Source: Eupeodes corollae (taxonomy: Eukaryota > Arthropoda > Insecta > Diptera > Syrphidae). Taken from it: DNA of 64,000 nt. Under the pieces are notes generated by a model. The model was not told the origin of the DNA, made no database searches, and worked only from the letters and a program-made list of their open reading frames with translations. Location: the NCBI RefSeq assembly GCF_945859685.1, contig NC_079147.1, positions 189,455,174 to 189,519,173 on the forward strand, in the 5' to 3' direction. The position numbers and the translations under genes are program-made. Of this stretch, positions 47,355 to 57,784 are shown piece after piece (within the stretch, counting starts at the first letter, position 1; every line of letters begins with the position of its first letter).

Positions 47355-47925
47355 TAAATTAACTCCCGAAGCGAACTCTCTACATTTAGAGATGTCAGTG
47401 CAGAAGTGATTGCAGATGTGTCCACGTTGTTAAAGGCACCTTCGATGTCAAGCAACCATAGTGAACTCTTTATGATGGAGGGAATATTCGATGGTGCGTA
47501 CTAAAGTGTGTAACGCTGTTTCCACCGATTTACCCTTACAGTAGGCATGTTGAGACGAAGACAGATGTCTTGTATCGATACGTGCCCTTAAATGGATATC
47601 AATCAATCTTTCCAGGGTCTTAAGAAGGAATGATGATAGACTTATAGGTCGTAAATCTTTAGGATTAACTTGGGAGCATTTACCTGCTTTAGGTATAAAA
47701 ACAACTTTAACTTCTCTCCATGCCGAGGGAACATGGACCAGGTAAAGACAGCTGGTAAAAATTGCCTCAAGGATTGGTGCAATTATATCAGAAGCTTTTT
47801 GTAATTCTGCTGGTATTATTCCATCTGGTCCTGCAGCTTTAAATGGTTTGAAGCTGTTGAGAGCCCATTGTAGCTTATCCTTTGTGATCAGACCTTGTGG
47901 ATATGTTGTATTTGAACTTGAACGT
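47355..47925 (-). pseudogene. Loa-like LINE RT, N-terminal fingers
   Basis: Minus strand: LITKDKLQWALNSFKPFKAAG, then GPDGIIPAELQKASD, WREVKVVFIPKAGKCS, DLRPISLSSFLLKTLERLID, HAYCKGKSVETALHTLV and IEYSLHHKEFT (motif A approach). The motif A aspartate region near 47455 is disrupted by a frame change, after which SLREF-like codons lead into the long frame at 47354. It starts without the upstream endonuclease. Confidence 0.82.
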
Positions 47926-47929
47926 GCAA

Positions 47930-49220
47930 AGTAAAAAATTAAAAAAACGACTCTTGGGATACATGAGCAAGCTAGTGCTACATTTTATTTTATTAGTTTT
48001 CGACAACTTTTCAAAACAAACTCTTATTTGCAAACACAAATTTTTCTTTGCATATTACTGAAAAGATTTTCAAAATTCTAAATATAATTTGAAAATACTT
48101 TGGAAAAAGCAAAACTCTTCACTTTTCAGAAAAGACTTTGTACTTTGCAAATTTCAGTTTGTTGAAACATTTTATGGAAAGAGACAAACTTTTTAATTCA
48201 ATTCAACTTCCTCTGCAAATTCGCGTTCCTAAATGTAATGTAATTTGCAAAGTTGCAAAGTGAAAAATGTTTGGTGAAATAGATCACTGGTCGTTTTTTT
48301 TTTAGAAAAGTCGACGGTTTTTTAAAGAAAATAAAATTGTAAAAAAAAGCGTTACTAAAAGTTGGTAAACATTGCTTTCTGTTTCCGATATCTTTTTAAA
48401 AATTTAAGATAATGCCTCCAAACCAATTGTTTTTTATAACAAAAACCTGCGAAAAAACACCACACAAAATTGGTAAACACGTATTTTTTGTTAAAATAAT
48501 TAATTTTCTTCAAACAAAATTAAATCGGTATTTTTTTATACAGCATGAAAGCTTTCAAAAAATCCTTTTAAAATTGGTAGTAGTTTATTTTTGACTAAAA
48601 ACCTCGTAAACAAAAACAATTATTCAAACTGTTTGGTTTGTTTTTCGTATGCGAAATATTTTTGTTAATTTGCATTTAATTTTTAAGAAAAATTGGTTAT
48701 ATTTGTCAATTGGGCAACTTTTGTTTGCAAAAGTTGAAAATCTAAAAAACAACAAAAGACTGTTTAAAATGGTTTGCGGCTTAAGTTTTATGACTTGTTT
48801 GTGAAATCGTTTGTGTTTTCGAGTCTCAATTGAGTAGTTTTTAATATTTAATAAAGCAAATGCTTCAACAATATCGCACAGTGTTTATTGTAAATAAAAC
48901 AATTTTTTTCATAGAAATAACTTAAGGAAAGGAGTAAAACATTGTGACACATGATTGTGGGGGGAACGTATTTTAAAATACTTCGATTTAAAATCATCGA
49001 GCTACAAATTTGTTTTCCACAACTAATTTACAACAAAAAAGCTACATTTAACTGCATACTCAGTTTTTCAAATTTTGAAAAAAAAACTTCACAGTCGTAA
49101 AAAGTGCTCACTTTCTTACATTATTAAAACGCCTTTTATTTTTTAGCATTTTGAAAAACAGAATTAAGTGTTGAGATACAGTGTTTTGTACATACTGTTT
49201 TTTAGATACAGTATTATCAT
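47930..49220. other. AT-rich spacer with a decayed family A-like segment
   Basis: 48290-48420 (CGACGGTTTTTTAAAG, TACTAAAAGTTGGTAAACATTG, GATATCTTTTTAAAAATTTAAG in parts) resembles one diverged family A unit in plus orientation. The rest is AT-rich, with poly-A and poly-T runs and no recognisable protein. Confidence 0.45.
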
Positions 49221-49224
49221 CCAT

Positions 49225-49500
49225 AAAAAAGAAACGTGATGTTGCAATGCCCGTGGGGTGATGATAATTCAGCAGCGCTGTAATACCAGAGATCTTGAGT
49301 TCAACTCCCATCTACGAGTATGTCCCCTAAAGGACATTGACAAATCCTCCAAGAGAAATTCCTGTCATGAAAAGTGCTTTATCAAATTAGTCAATCGGAT
49401 TCAGCTTTTAAACCGTAGGGTTTTCTTGTATACATGAATGATGGAGAGTTGTAAGTCACAAGGCCCTCTACGAGATGTTGTTCAACCTCATTTATATATC
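49225..49500 (+). mobile_element. tRNA-derived SINE copy
   Basis: The head GTGGGGTGATGATAATTC and GAGTTCAACTCCC (B box) is followed by a body shared with 57360-57560: CATTGACAAATCC, AAGAGAAATTCCTGTCATG, AAAAGTGCTTTATCAAA, CGGATTCAGC, GAGTTGTAAGTCAC and AAGGCCCT. The two copies align over about 230 bp with moderate divergence. The A box is poorly preserved. No tRNA fold is completed, so it is not a tRNA gene. Confidence 0.65.
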
Positions 49501-49591
49501 TATACTTGATATTTATGTATCACAATCATAACCTTCTTGAATAATGCTTGGTCTACCCCCTACGGTCGAAGATTTTGACAGTGTACAGATA

Positions 49592-49612
49592 TGGACATTA
49601 AAATAGAAACAC
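49592..49612 (+). repeat. Left terminal inverted repeat of the Tc1-like element
   Basis: Twenty-one bases beginning TGGACATTAAAAT and pairing with 50915-50935. A near-identical direct copy occurs 181 bp further in, at 49773. Confidence 0.85.
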
Positions 49613-49839
49613 TTAACGGAGTTTTAAAAATTCAATTTTTATTGACTTTAAAAGATTTGTTTTTAAATTTCGTCTTGATTTTCTCGTTTTCTTTCTTTCA
49701 AACTAAAATAATTCATTTTATAATAAAATTAGAACTTTAAGTATTTTAAATTCATAAATGTAAAAAAGGAACGTGGACATTAAAATAGATACACAGATTT
49801 AAAAAAAATTAAATTAAATGCAAAGCTATTCTGGATATC

Positions 49840-50815
49840 AAAATTATTTGAATATCTGGTAGTCTGGCCCTTAGCTTTAATTACAGTGTGATATCTGTTG
49901 GACATTGAGTCAAATAATCGGCGGCATTTGTCAATTAAAATATTGTACCACACCTGATGAACCATCCTCCACAGTTCGGCTTTATTTTTTGTTGAATGTT
50001 TCCCAACTGCGCATTTTAAATCTCCCGCAAAATGTTCTATGGCATTTAAGTCAGGAGATCGGTAATACTTTTGAGCAGATTTGGAAGTGTGCTAAAGGTC
50101 GTTGTCATGCAGTAGAAAACTTTGAGAGGTATGTTCTCGTCCGTATAAGTCAGCATTGTATCCTTCATGATATTCATATTTTGATCCATTTTACCTCAAT
50201 CAAGTGTATTGTCCCAACGAAATATCAAGGAAATTAACCCCAAAGTATGATATTTCCGCCACCATTCTTGACCGTTTTCTAGAGTATTTGGGATCTAGTT
50301 CTTTCAAAGGAAGACTTCTAAAGGCTTTTCTGCCATCAAATTCCCAACAAATTTATCTTTGTTTCAACCATCCACAAAACATTTATCCGATTTGTGCCTC
50401 ATTTTGGCCCTTTCTTATCAAAATGATTGTGAGCGACTTTTAATCGCGTTGTTATAATTTGTTTCCTTAAAAAAGGCACCATTCTTGCACCTTCTTTATG
50501 AACAAGTTAGCTTCAACAAGTCTTCTATAAACAGTTCCGGGAGTTATTAGAAGCTGTAGTTTGTTTCTATTTCCCTTGAAGACTTGTAAGGATTTTTTTT
50601 TTTGAGGCGCAAATGATCTTTCAGCCTTCTCTTGGAGTAGTTTTTCTTGGTTTTCCTAGCTGTTTTTTGGCTCAATTGGTCAAATTGCTTTTGCAATCTA
50701 CTTGAGAGATTTGCTCATTATTTTGGCTTTTTCTCTCAATGATTTTCCCTCACTTCATAGAACTAAAAATTACAACTGTCTCTTCTAAGGAACTACCGCG
50801 ACCCATGTTTTCCTT
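49840..50815 (-). pseudogene. Tc1-like transposase, broken
   Basis: The probable start is the ATG near 50804 (MGRGSSLEETVVI), the usual N-terminus of Tc1-type transposases. A helix-turn-helix region follows (KQLGKPRKTTPREG). The catalytic core is heavily shifted, but HDND (second Asp, near 50105), HTSKSAQKYYRSPDLNAIEHF (catalytic Glu, near 50040), ELWRMVHQVWYNI and DSMSNRYHTVIKAKGQTTRY (C-terminal block) are clear. The spacing between HDND and NAIE is shorter than the usual 34 residues, so part of the core is deleted. Confidence 0.8.
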
Positions 50816-50914
50816 AGAATTAGGAAGTTAACTTATTATCTTATAAAAGTAAAAAACAAATGTAAACACTAATATTTTTGATCCTAGTTAAATATTAAGG
50901 CCTGTGTTCCTATG

Positions 50915-50935
50915 TGTTTCTATTTAAATGTCCAC
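50915..50935 (-). repeat. Right terminal inverted repeat of the Tc1-like element
   Basis: Reads GTGTTTCTATTTAAATG on the plus strand. Its reverse complement differs from the left repeat at one base. Confidence 0.85.
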
Positions 50936-51122
50936 CAAAAACACAGCCAAAGAATCAACAAGCATAATACACTCTAAGTTTTGTTTTGATAACGGTTAAG
51001 ACTACTTCTAATGCATGTTGTTGTTCTCATTTGGTTTTACTCCTAGCAACTGTCTCTGACCATACCTGTATATTTTAGTTGTTGCGAATTTTTCAAAAAT
51101 TTAAAGAGTTTTTAGTAAAAAA

Positions 51123-51890
51123 AGAGACTGGAATGCGACCCTCACTGATAACTTCCCATCCCGTTTTATGAAAAACGGACTGTTGGATTTTTATTTACAA
51201 ATTACTGAATATCGAAAACAATATTTTCTGTGAAATAAAATAAGTATGAAGCCAATATTTTTAATTTTTGAAAAGCTATTTGAGTCGAAAGTAAATTTTT
51301 ACCAAGTATTAGTATTGTATTTTTTAGAGTTTTATTTTTTGTAAGAAAAACTGTCAATTCGATTTTTTTCAAAATTTTATAGAACGTTGAAAACAATATT
51401 TCTTATAAGAAAAAATTAATTTGAAACCAATATTTCAAATTTTTGAAAAGATATTTGAGTCGAAAATCAATTTTTACCAACTTTTGTTAATTTTTTTCGG
51501 TTTTTAATTTTTTGTAAAAAAAACTGTAAATTCGTTATTTTTTCAAAATTTTACTGAATGTTAACAACAATATTGTTTAAAAGATAAAAGTAAATTAAAG
51601 CCAATATCTCAAAGTTTTGAAACGACATTTGAGTCGAAAATAAATTTTTACCAACTATTATTAATTTTTTTTTAGGTTTTTAGTTTTTGTAAAAAACTGT
51701 CAATTCGATTTTTCTCAACATTTTTCAGAATGTTGAAAACAATATTTCGTATTTGATAAAATAAGTTTGAAGCCTAAATTTCAAGTTTTTGAAAGGATTC
51801 TTGAATCGATATTAAATTTTTACCAAATTTGAGTAATGTTTTTTTTAGATTTTTATTTTTTATAAAAAAAACTGGGGACTCTAGGGACCT
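51123..51890 (-). repeat. Family A repeat, second large copy, inverted relative to 41 kb
   Basis: It begins on the plus strand GGAATGCGACCCTCACTGAT (the reverse of the right terminus), followed by AAAACGGACTGTTGG. It carries about four tandem units spaced 172-174 bp (CAAAATTTTA at 51370 and 51544, CAACATTTTTC at 51716). It ends GGGACTCTAGGGACCTTGA near 51890, the left terminus. The left ~250 bp present at 41190-41520 is mostly missing. Confidence 0.82.
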
Positions 51891-51899
51891 TGAAAAAAT

Positions 51900-54110
51900 G
51901 AAGAACAACTTGGTCACGATTTTCAATTGTTTTTATGCATGTTTATATTTCTTTATTTAAAAATGAACTAAATTTATTTTTAAAATCAATTAATTTTTAT
52001 TTACTTACTTTAAAATATTAGTAATTTGATAATATTAAGTTTTGAATATAAATCAAACTTTTTATACAAAATTCTTTAATCTATGTTACTTGATCTTTAG
52101 AAATCAAGGAAGTGTAATCTCCATCAAACATTAAATGTATTCTCAATGTTATTATCATCATACAAAATTAATTCAAATTTTATACAAACTTTACCGTCTA
52201 TCTTATTGTTTTACAAAAAAACCTGTGTTCTCTAAATCTAACTTTCAAAAGTGCAACTTTGTAACTGAATAGAAAACTTTTGAATTATTTAATTTATTGT
52301 ATTGTACTCAGACATTAAAAATTATTATTGTTTCAAGTTCGATTAAAATAAACTAAGACATGATTCTGGTTAATCAACTTTAGACCCCCTTGACGAACGC
52401 CCATCTAATGTCTGATATGAATGCACCCCCTAAAGCGTTTCTTCATAATTTTTGTGGTTAGCCTAACCACAACATATTACGTATGTATATTGTATATGAT
52501 GTAAATTGTGCAGTGCACAGAGTATAGATATACTATGGTGCAGCATACACTCGGTGTGATGTGGGAATTTGTCTATATGGCTTCTGTTGCTAGATCACGA
52601 TCTCGAAAAAGTAAAAAAGCGTCTCTAAGTAGACAAATGCAAACAGGTGGGATGTCTTTGTAAAAATAGACTTGATTTCATTTTTTTTTCTCCTCTTGTT
52701 ATTATTACAAATATATTTTCCATTTCGATGTAAACAGGGTGCTCAAGACAACAAATAAAGAACCTACAGCTCAAACAAATTTAAAAACTAAAAAGTATAG
52801 GTCAAAGAATGCAGCCTACTGGTCACCCATTTTTAAATTGAAATTTGCATTATCAGAACAATAATTTGACAACGGTTTAAAAGCATTATTTTTAAAATGA
52901 ATGTGAATGTAATGATCAAATTTGAAACACCCTGTTAAACAGAATTGAAAAATAGAATCTAACATCATGCTTCAAGTGCTTTTGAAGATTTGTGTGACTT
53001 GATCTTGCGGCATGTGTTGTTCCTATGTGAACGATGTTTGCTCTCCAAACTCCACAACATCCAGATGTTGCTCACGGCTAAAACGATTTGCAAGATTGTT
53101 CCGCAATAACTTTATCCATTCATATAAAGATACAATATACAAATCTATGCGAATAGCTACGTATAATGTTTTACTCTCTAGGGAACAACTATAGACATTA
53201 TACAAATGCGAAACTATAAGTAATTTAGATGCATAGCTAGATACTTTGCTTAGATACAAAGCAACTTAAAAAAAGATTGTAATTCAAAAACCTCTGTGCA
53301 AGTGGCTTATAAGTTATTCAAAATGCCTATTTCTCTACATATTCCTTTTTATAATTTGAAATTACTCTCTGCAAAATGCTAATTAAATTTATTGCAAAAA
53401 TAAATAAAAATAAAAATTACAGTAGGTTTATAGTACGTGAGTATGTTTTATATAGTTTTGTGGGCTAACTTAACTAGACTTAGGGATTGTTATATGTTGT
53501 ATAGTATATACAGCGAGGTATTATGAAGTGGATAATTTTGTATATTTTTAATTTTTTAATTTTATTTTTGTTTGTCTCACGCGCGTGCGTTTTGTATGAG
53601 AATAATATGGCAGGTAATCAATTATTTAAATTGGATTAGTTAGATGGTTTATTACGGAGCAGTTTTTTTTCTGACTTTATTTAGACAGAGTTGAACGTAT
53701 GAGTAGGTAAACCAACGACGAACCAACGAGTCATTCAGACAAGTTTATAAGAATAACTGCTTTGGAATTTTGTGTTGTTTCTTTGCATTGAGGAAGTATT
53801 TTGTGTTATAATGTTATATAAGTGGATGTTGATATACAATAATTAATTATTATTTATGGATTTTTTATTTGTTAAGATTTTTTATAGAGTTGGCGCACAA
53901 GGAACTTTTATTTTATTAAAGGTAAAGTGTATCTACCTTGTTGAAGGTTGGTACTTTACTTATTAATGAATTGCTGGATAAAGAGTAGTCCGTTTTTTAA
54001 TTGCAAAAGTAAGAAAACGCAACTAAAAACTTCTTCATTGAAGAAACGTTTTTGTAAATTAATTCATTTATATGCACACAATCATATAACAAAGATATGT
54101 GCCCATATTG
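51900..54110. other. AT-rich spacer, no gene seen
   Basis: About 2.2 kb with no protein similarity. At 53012-53259 both strands have ~60-78 codon open stretches whose translations look like chance. The segment around 52440-52560 has several TATA/ATATGTA motifs, but nothing ties them to a transcript. Confidence 0.5.
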
Positions 54111-54119
54111 AACGAAGAT

Positions 54120-54950
54120 CCTTTCAATAAATTTAACTTCTGTTGGATTAGAAATTACCTTTCTAACCGTCTGAGCCTGAAATTCAAAAAACAAAATCTG
54201 GTGTCCCCCAGGGCTCCGTTTTGTCTCCGACTCTCTTTCTCATATTCATAAACGATCTCTTGTCTGTCACTTCTAATCCATTAAACTGTTTTGCCGACGA
54301 CAGTACCCTCAGCTTTTCATATTCGTTTCTAGGTTTACATCCTTGTCCTACAGATGTCGAACTTCAACGGTAACGTGTGATTAGCACATTAAATTCTGAT
54401 CTTGACAGCATTGTTTAATGGGATATCAAAAACCGTGTAGAATTTATTTTTATTATTTATTTATCGATGCTGTCTCCTGTCATTTAAGCGTAACACACTC
54501 CTAATGCCGCTATATATGAGTGCCACTTGCACCCGGAAAACCAATCAACTGTTAGTATTCGGTATGTGTATCACATATCACCTTTTATGGAATGATCACA
54601 TATTTGACTTTGCTAAAAATGCTGCCAGATGCTTAGGATTTCTCCTTTCTGATTTGACTGTAATTTACAAAGCCTTCATCCGTCAAAGGCTTGAATATAA
54701 TACGTATATCTGGCAATTGCCCCTACAACAAGTTTAAATCTCTTGGATATAATTCAAAAAAGAGCTTTAAAAATATCAGGCGATAGAACTATAATCGAAA
54801 TGGTAGAACACTGTCGAAATGTCTCATGCCTTTTGTTGATTTATATATACTATTTTGTATTTCACCCCTTAAACGATTTAGCCGTAATACTCGTACTTTC
54901 AAGAATGCTCATTGAGCTCAATTTCGGACAGGATCAAGTATAGAAATTTT
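54120..54950 (+). pseudogene. Jockey-superfamily LINE fragment, same family as 26605-28035
   Basis: Plus strand: KIQKTKSGVPQGSVLSPTLF (motif B, 54190), LIFINDLLSVTSNPLNCFADD (motif C, 54285), STLSFSYSF, a degraded stretch, then HIFDFAKNAARCLGFL, VIYKAFIRQRLEYNTYIW and SLDIIQKRALKISGD. It ends HCRNVSCLLLIYIYYF and PLNDLAVIL. Frameshifts separate the parts. The motif C aspartates survive here but not in the 27 kb copy. Confidence 0.8.
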
Positions 54951-55127
54951 TTGTTAAATCACAGTAAAGGAACGGAGACCCCTCGCCACAAATTATTTTC
55001 AAAATAAAGTATACCATTACTTTTCACTCGAGTTTTGAAATAAATAACTTATTGTGAAATCAAGTAGATTCCTTTAGTATTGAACCAACACATATGTATA
55101 TGTTAATATAAACATTTCGAGATTTTT

Positions 55128-56205
55128 GCTACGAAAAATCGTTGATGATTTTGTTGAAATCCAGTTCTCGGAGTAAATCGCTTTCAATGCTTAAGAGAGA
55201 TAGCTTAGCTTTGATAGACGGTTTCGTCATATCGTGGTTCAAATGCCTTTTTTTATAATTTTCATCTTTGAAAATGAGCCCCCTCTTGTGCAATTTGTTA
55301 CCATCAAAACCAAATACATTCTCAATGCAATTTCAAATTTTTGGAATATTGCCCTGAAATTTTGATTTTCGAGAACTTGGTAGACATTTTTGATTTTGGA
55401 GAACTTGGTAGTAAAATAGTTCAGCGATTGATTTGTTCCAAAGTAGTTTTCCTTTTTGTATGAGTCAATTAAAGACACAAATTGAACCAACTCGTTACCA
55501 AGACTAGGCTGTAAAACATCACCAATGCCTCTGCTGAAGAGTGCAAATTTTCAGCATCGATCTTTTCGATGTGATTCACGAATCCAAATCTCGAACATAC
55601 TGGGATGAAGGCGGATACTTTGTATTTCTTTGGGTGACAGATTTGCGTCTTGTGCTTTCCAGTAATCGAGCGGATTTAACCGCACATTTTTCGTTCTGGT
55701 GTGGGTGCGAGATTGTACATATTCATCAGTATGAGATATGTTTTTGGCTGCTTCCCCATATTTATCACAATCATTTCGTCTGGATTCCACGAATGATTTC
55801 AATCATTTTCGGGTCTTGCAACATCTTGTTTGTAGCGTTGAATCGCTCCAAGATACCGTCTCAAAATGTTGCAAACAAAGCGGTTTCGAGACCACTCATC
55901 TTCTGTAGGAGGTGCGCTGCTACATTCCTCACGATGTCTTTTTGCTCTTTATTGAAAGATATGTTTGTTAGAGCTCCTTTGATTTCCGAATAGCCGTTGA
56001 CTAAGGCTTTCGTAGCTTCAGCCCTACAAGACCAGCGAGTGTTGCTGAGCTTTTTTTAAGATTAAGAACTGGCCGCTCTTCTTCTCCGACAATTTTTCTA
56101 TTAGAATTGGGTGCCGCTTTGTACTGGCTGTGATCACAATTTTGATTTTATCACGTCGTAAAACAATGTCTTCAACTCGTCCATAGATTAACTAAGTTTA
56201 CTTCT
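55128..56205 (-). pseudogene. hAT-type transposase fossil (ZMYM1-like)
   Basis: Minus strand reading from 56205: NTRWSCRAEATKALVNGYSE, IKGALTNIS, IVRNVAAHLLQKMSG, ILERFNATNKMLQDP, MKSFVESRRNDCDKYGEAAK and KNVRLNPLDYWKAQDANLS. After a deletion come LVQFVSLIDSYKKENYFGT, QVLENQNFRAIFQKFEIALR, VTNC, SFSKMKIIKK (the C-terminal dimerisation block) and LSIESDLLRELDFNKII near 55150. The order and motifs match the hAT-derived transposases annotated as zinc finger MYM-type 1-like in insects. Stops and frame changes make it non-functional. The N-terminal zinc fingers are not visible. Confidence 0.85.
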
Positions 56206-56319
56206 AAATAAAAAAAGGACATTTTTATTCGCACTCGATATCCCTCCGACTGAGTTCTCTAACAACCTCTTTTAACAGTACTTAATCGATACTCAATTAA
56301 ATCTTAGTTAACTTCAAAA

Positions 56320-56815
56320 AAATAAGATATATACTCCACCTTTCTCACTCGTAATAATGAAACTCCAAATGATTCACAAACTATCTACAACATATTTGCT
56401 ACTTGTTCCAAATAATCCTTAACCGATGAATTTTTAATTCCAGTATTTAGAAAACCTATCTAACTACAGTCTCGGTCCATTACTTCCTCGACCAAAAGAC
56501 CCTGATTTGATCAAAATAAGTAAAATCAACTGATTTAAAATTTCTCACTTTAGCCTAATGGTCTCTTTAATATATTTCTAAATAAGTTCCGCTTCACTAT
56601 CTTCTCCGCATTTCATATTTGTGGAAAAACCCCTTTATTAAGCCAGCTATCAAAAAGGCCCATATTCCAAAAATTGAGAGCGTCTTCTACAATATGTTAA
56701 GTTTTCAAATATTTCATTTTCTCTAAAGAACATGGTTTTCAGAAATTTAACTCTAAAACTACCAAATTTGTGTAATTCGTGCCATTCACGCTCTCGGTGC
56801 TTGAAAACATAAACA
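56320..56815 (+). pseudogene. Probable LINE RT N-terminal remnant
   Basis: In one frame: TPNDSQTIYNIFATCSK, LFNIFLNKFRFTIFSA, then KEHGFQKFNSKTTKFV near 56725 and FTLSVLENINKV near 56790. These recall the P-x-I-x-N-x-FA linker, the first RT block and the QHGF-x3-RST-x-TNL motif of Jockey-type LINEs. Many stops are present and catalytic motifs are absent. Confidence 0.4.
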
Positions 56816-56821
56816 AAGTTG

Positions 56822-56936
56822 TATTATTATTATCATCTTTATTTTTTCATTTCAAAAATTTACAAACTTCAAAATCTTTAGTTCTAAGTTTGTAAATTTT
56901 TGAAATGAAAAAATAAAGGTAATGATAATAATAATA
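56822..56936. repeat. Large inverted repeat / foldback hairpin
   Basis: The arms at 56822-56869 and 56886-56936 are reverse complements over nearly 48 bp: TTTTTTCATTTCAAAAATTT pairs with AAATTTTTGAAATGAAAAAA. The flanking TTATTATTATCATC pairs with GATAATAATAATAA after a 3-base bulge. The loop is 16 nt (56870-56885). It lies at the end of a LINE remnant. Confidence 0.9.
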
Positions 56937-57274
56937 AGCAAATATCCAACATCTTAATCATCTTCTGCTTTCTAGGTCTTTTAACTGTCCAAATCTTTAA
57001 AATTTTATCTTCCTTAACATAAACAATAGTTATTTGAGATATACTCAAATATTTTATCTTTCCATCCACCGCACCTCTTATCGCACGTCTTCTTGCTTAT
57101 AAAAAATGCTCTTCAACATTCGGAGAATTAAAAATGGACCGAATTAAAAATTGACCTCGAAGACCATTTTCACTTAAAAAACTGGATTATTTTAAAATAA
57201 TTTGAATCCCTTATTACCGAATATATGACGATGTTGGTATCAACTGGCTTGGGAAAAAAAATAGAAGCGTAAGT

Positions 57275-57560
57275 ACAGGGTAGTACCCGTAGCATGATGG
57301 TTAGTGCGTTGGACTGCCACCTAATTAAAAAAAAAAAAAAAAAAAAAAATAATTTTCGCGGGTACTGCCTCTTGCGAGGAATTGACAAATCCTTCAAGAG
57401 TAATTTCTTGTCATGAAAAAGTGCTTTCTCAAACTAGCCGTTCGGATTCGGCCTAAAATTGTAGGTCCCTTCCATTCCTCACAACAGTACTCGCACACAG
57501 GAATGGTTGAAAGTTGTAAGTCACTAGGCCCTGGTTCACAACGGACTGTTGCGCCTACCC
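57275..57560 (+). mobile_element. tRNA-derived SINE copy with internal poly-A
   Basis: The head GTACCCGTAGCATGATGGTT, then AGTGCG, contains a good A box. The anticodon-like and B-box side is interrupted by 23 A at 57327-57349, before TTTTCGCGGGTACTGCC, which pairs with the head start (GTACCCG with CGGGTAC) as an acceptor stem would. The body (GGAATTGACAAATCC, AAGTGCTTTCTCAAAC, GTTCGGATTCGGCC, GTTGTAAGTCACTAGGCCC) matches the copy at 49225-49500. Confidence 0.75.
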
Positions 57561-57784
57561 ATTTTGATTTGATTTGAAGTAACAGGTGTTTGTTAGGTTT
57601 GTGGTATTAATCTGGCAATACTTTTCTGGAACTGGTGTTTTTGACAGCTGTCACTTGATTTATTTTTAGGTTGATTTGTCATTTTACTGCACAAAATTTT
57701 CTAATCTTGCAAATTTATCACTTAAATAATGGTTTATTTCTCGTGACGGATCATCGACCTCTTTACGACTAATATTCGGTCCAA

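Larger units (their letters stand above)
45456..47925 (-). mobile_element. Loa-like LINE (RT, RNase H, zinc knuckle), 5'-truncated
   Basis: The minus strand holds RT fingers and palm (47925 to about 46500), an RNase H domain (about 46410-46040) and a C-terminal CCHC-type knuckle (45700-45760), the order expected of Loa/I-group LINEs. The phrase QQGGVLSPLLWNLVVNEIL is characteristic of the Loa clade. The endonuclease and ORF1 are missing. The 3' end carries three GGTTA repeats on the plus strand (45461-45475), as does the copy at 30141. Only two or three lesions break the frame, so the copy is comparatively young. Confidence 0.88.
49579..50947 (-). mobile_element. Tc1-like DNA transposon with terminal inverted repeats
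   Basis: TGGACATTAAAATAGAAAC at 49592 and its inverted partner GTTTCTATTTAAATGTCCA ending at 50935 form 21-bp inverted repeats with one mismatch. The outer bases (CAGTGTACAGATA on the left; TGGCTGTGTTTTT read inward on the right) are looser matches. A direct repeat of the left terminus lies inside at 49773-49795 (GTGGACATTAAAATAGATAC), as in transposons with doubled subterminal repeats. The interior encodes a broken transposase on the minus strand. Confidence 0.85.

Noticed and set aside
55541..55993. 150-codon plus-strand open stretch
   Set aside because: It lies antisense to the hAT transposase fossil, whose minus-strand translation is clearly recognisable; the plus-strand protein matches nothing.
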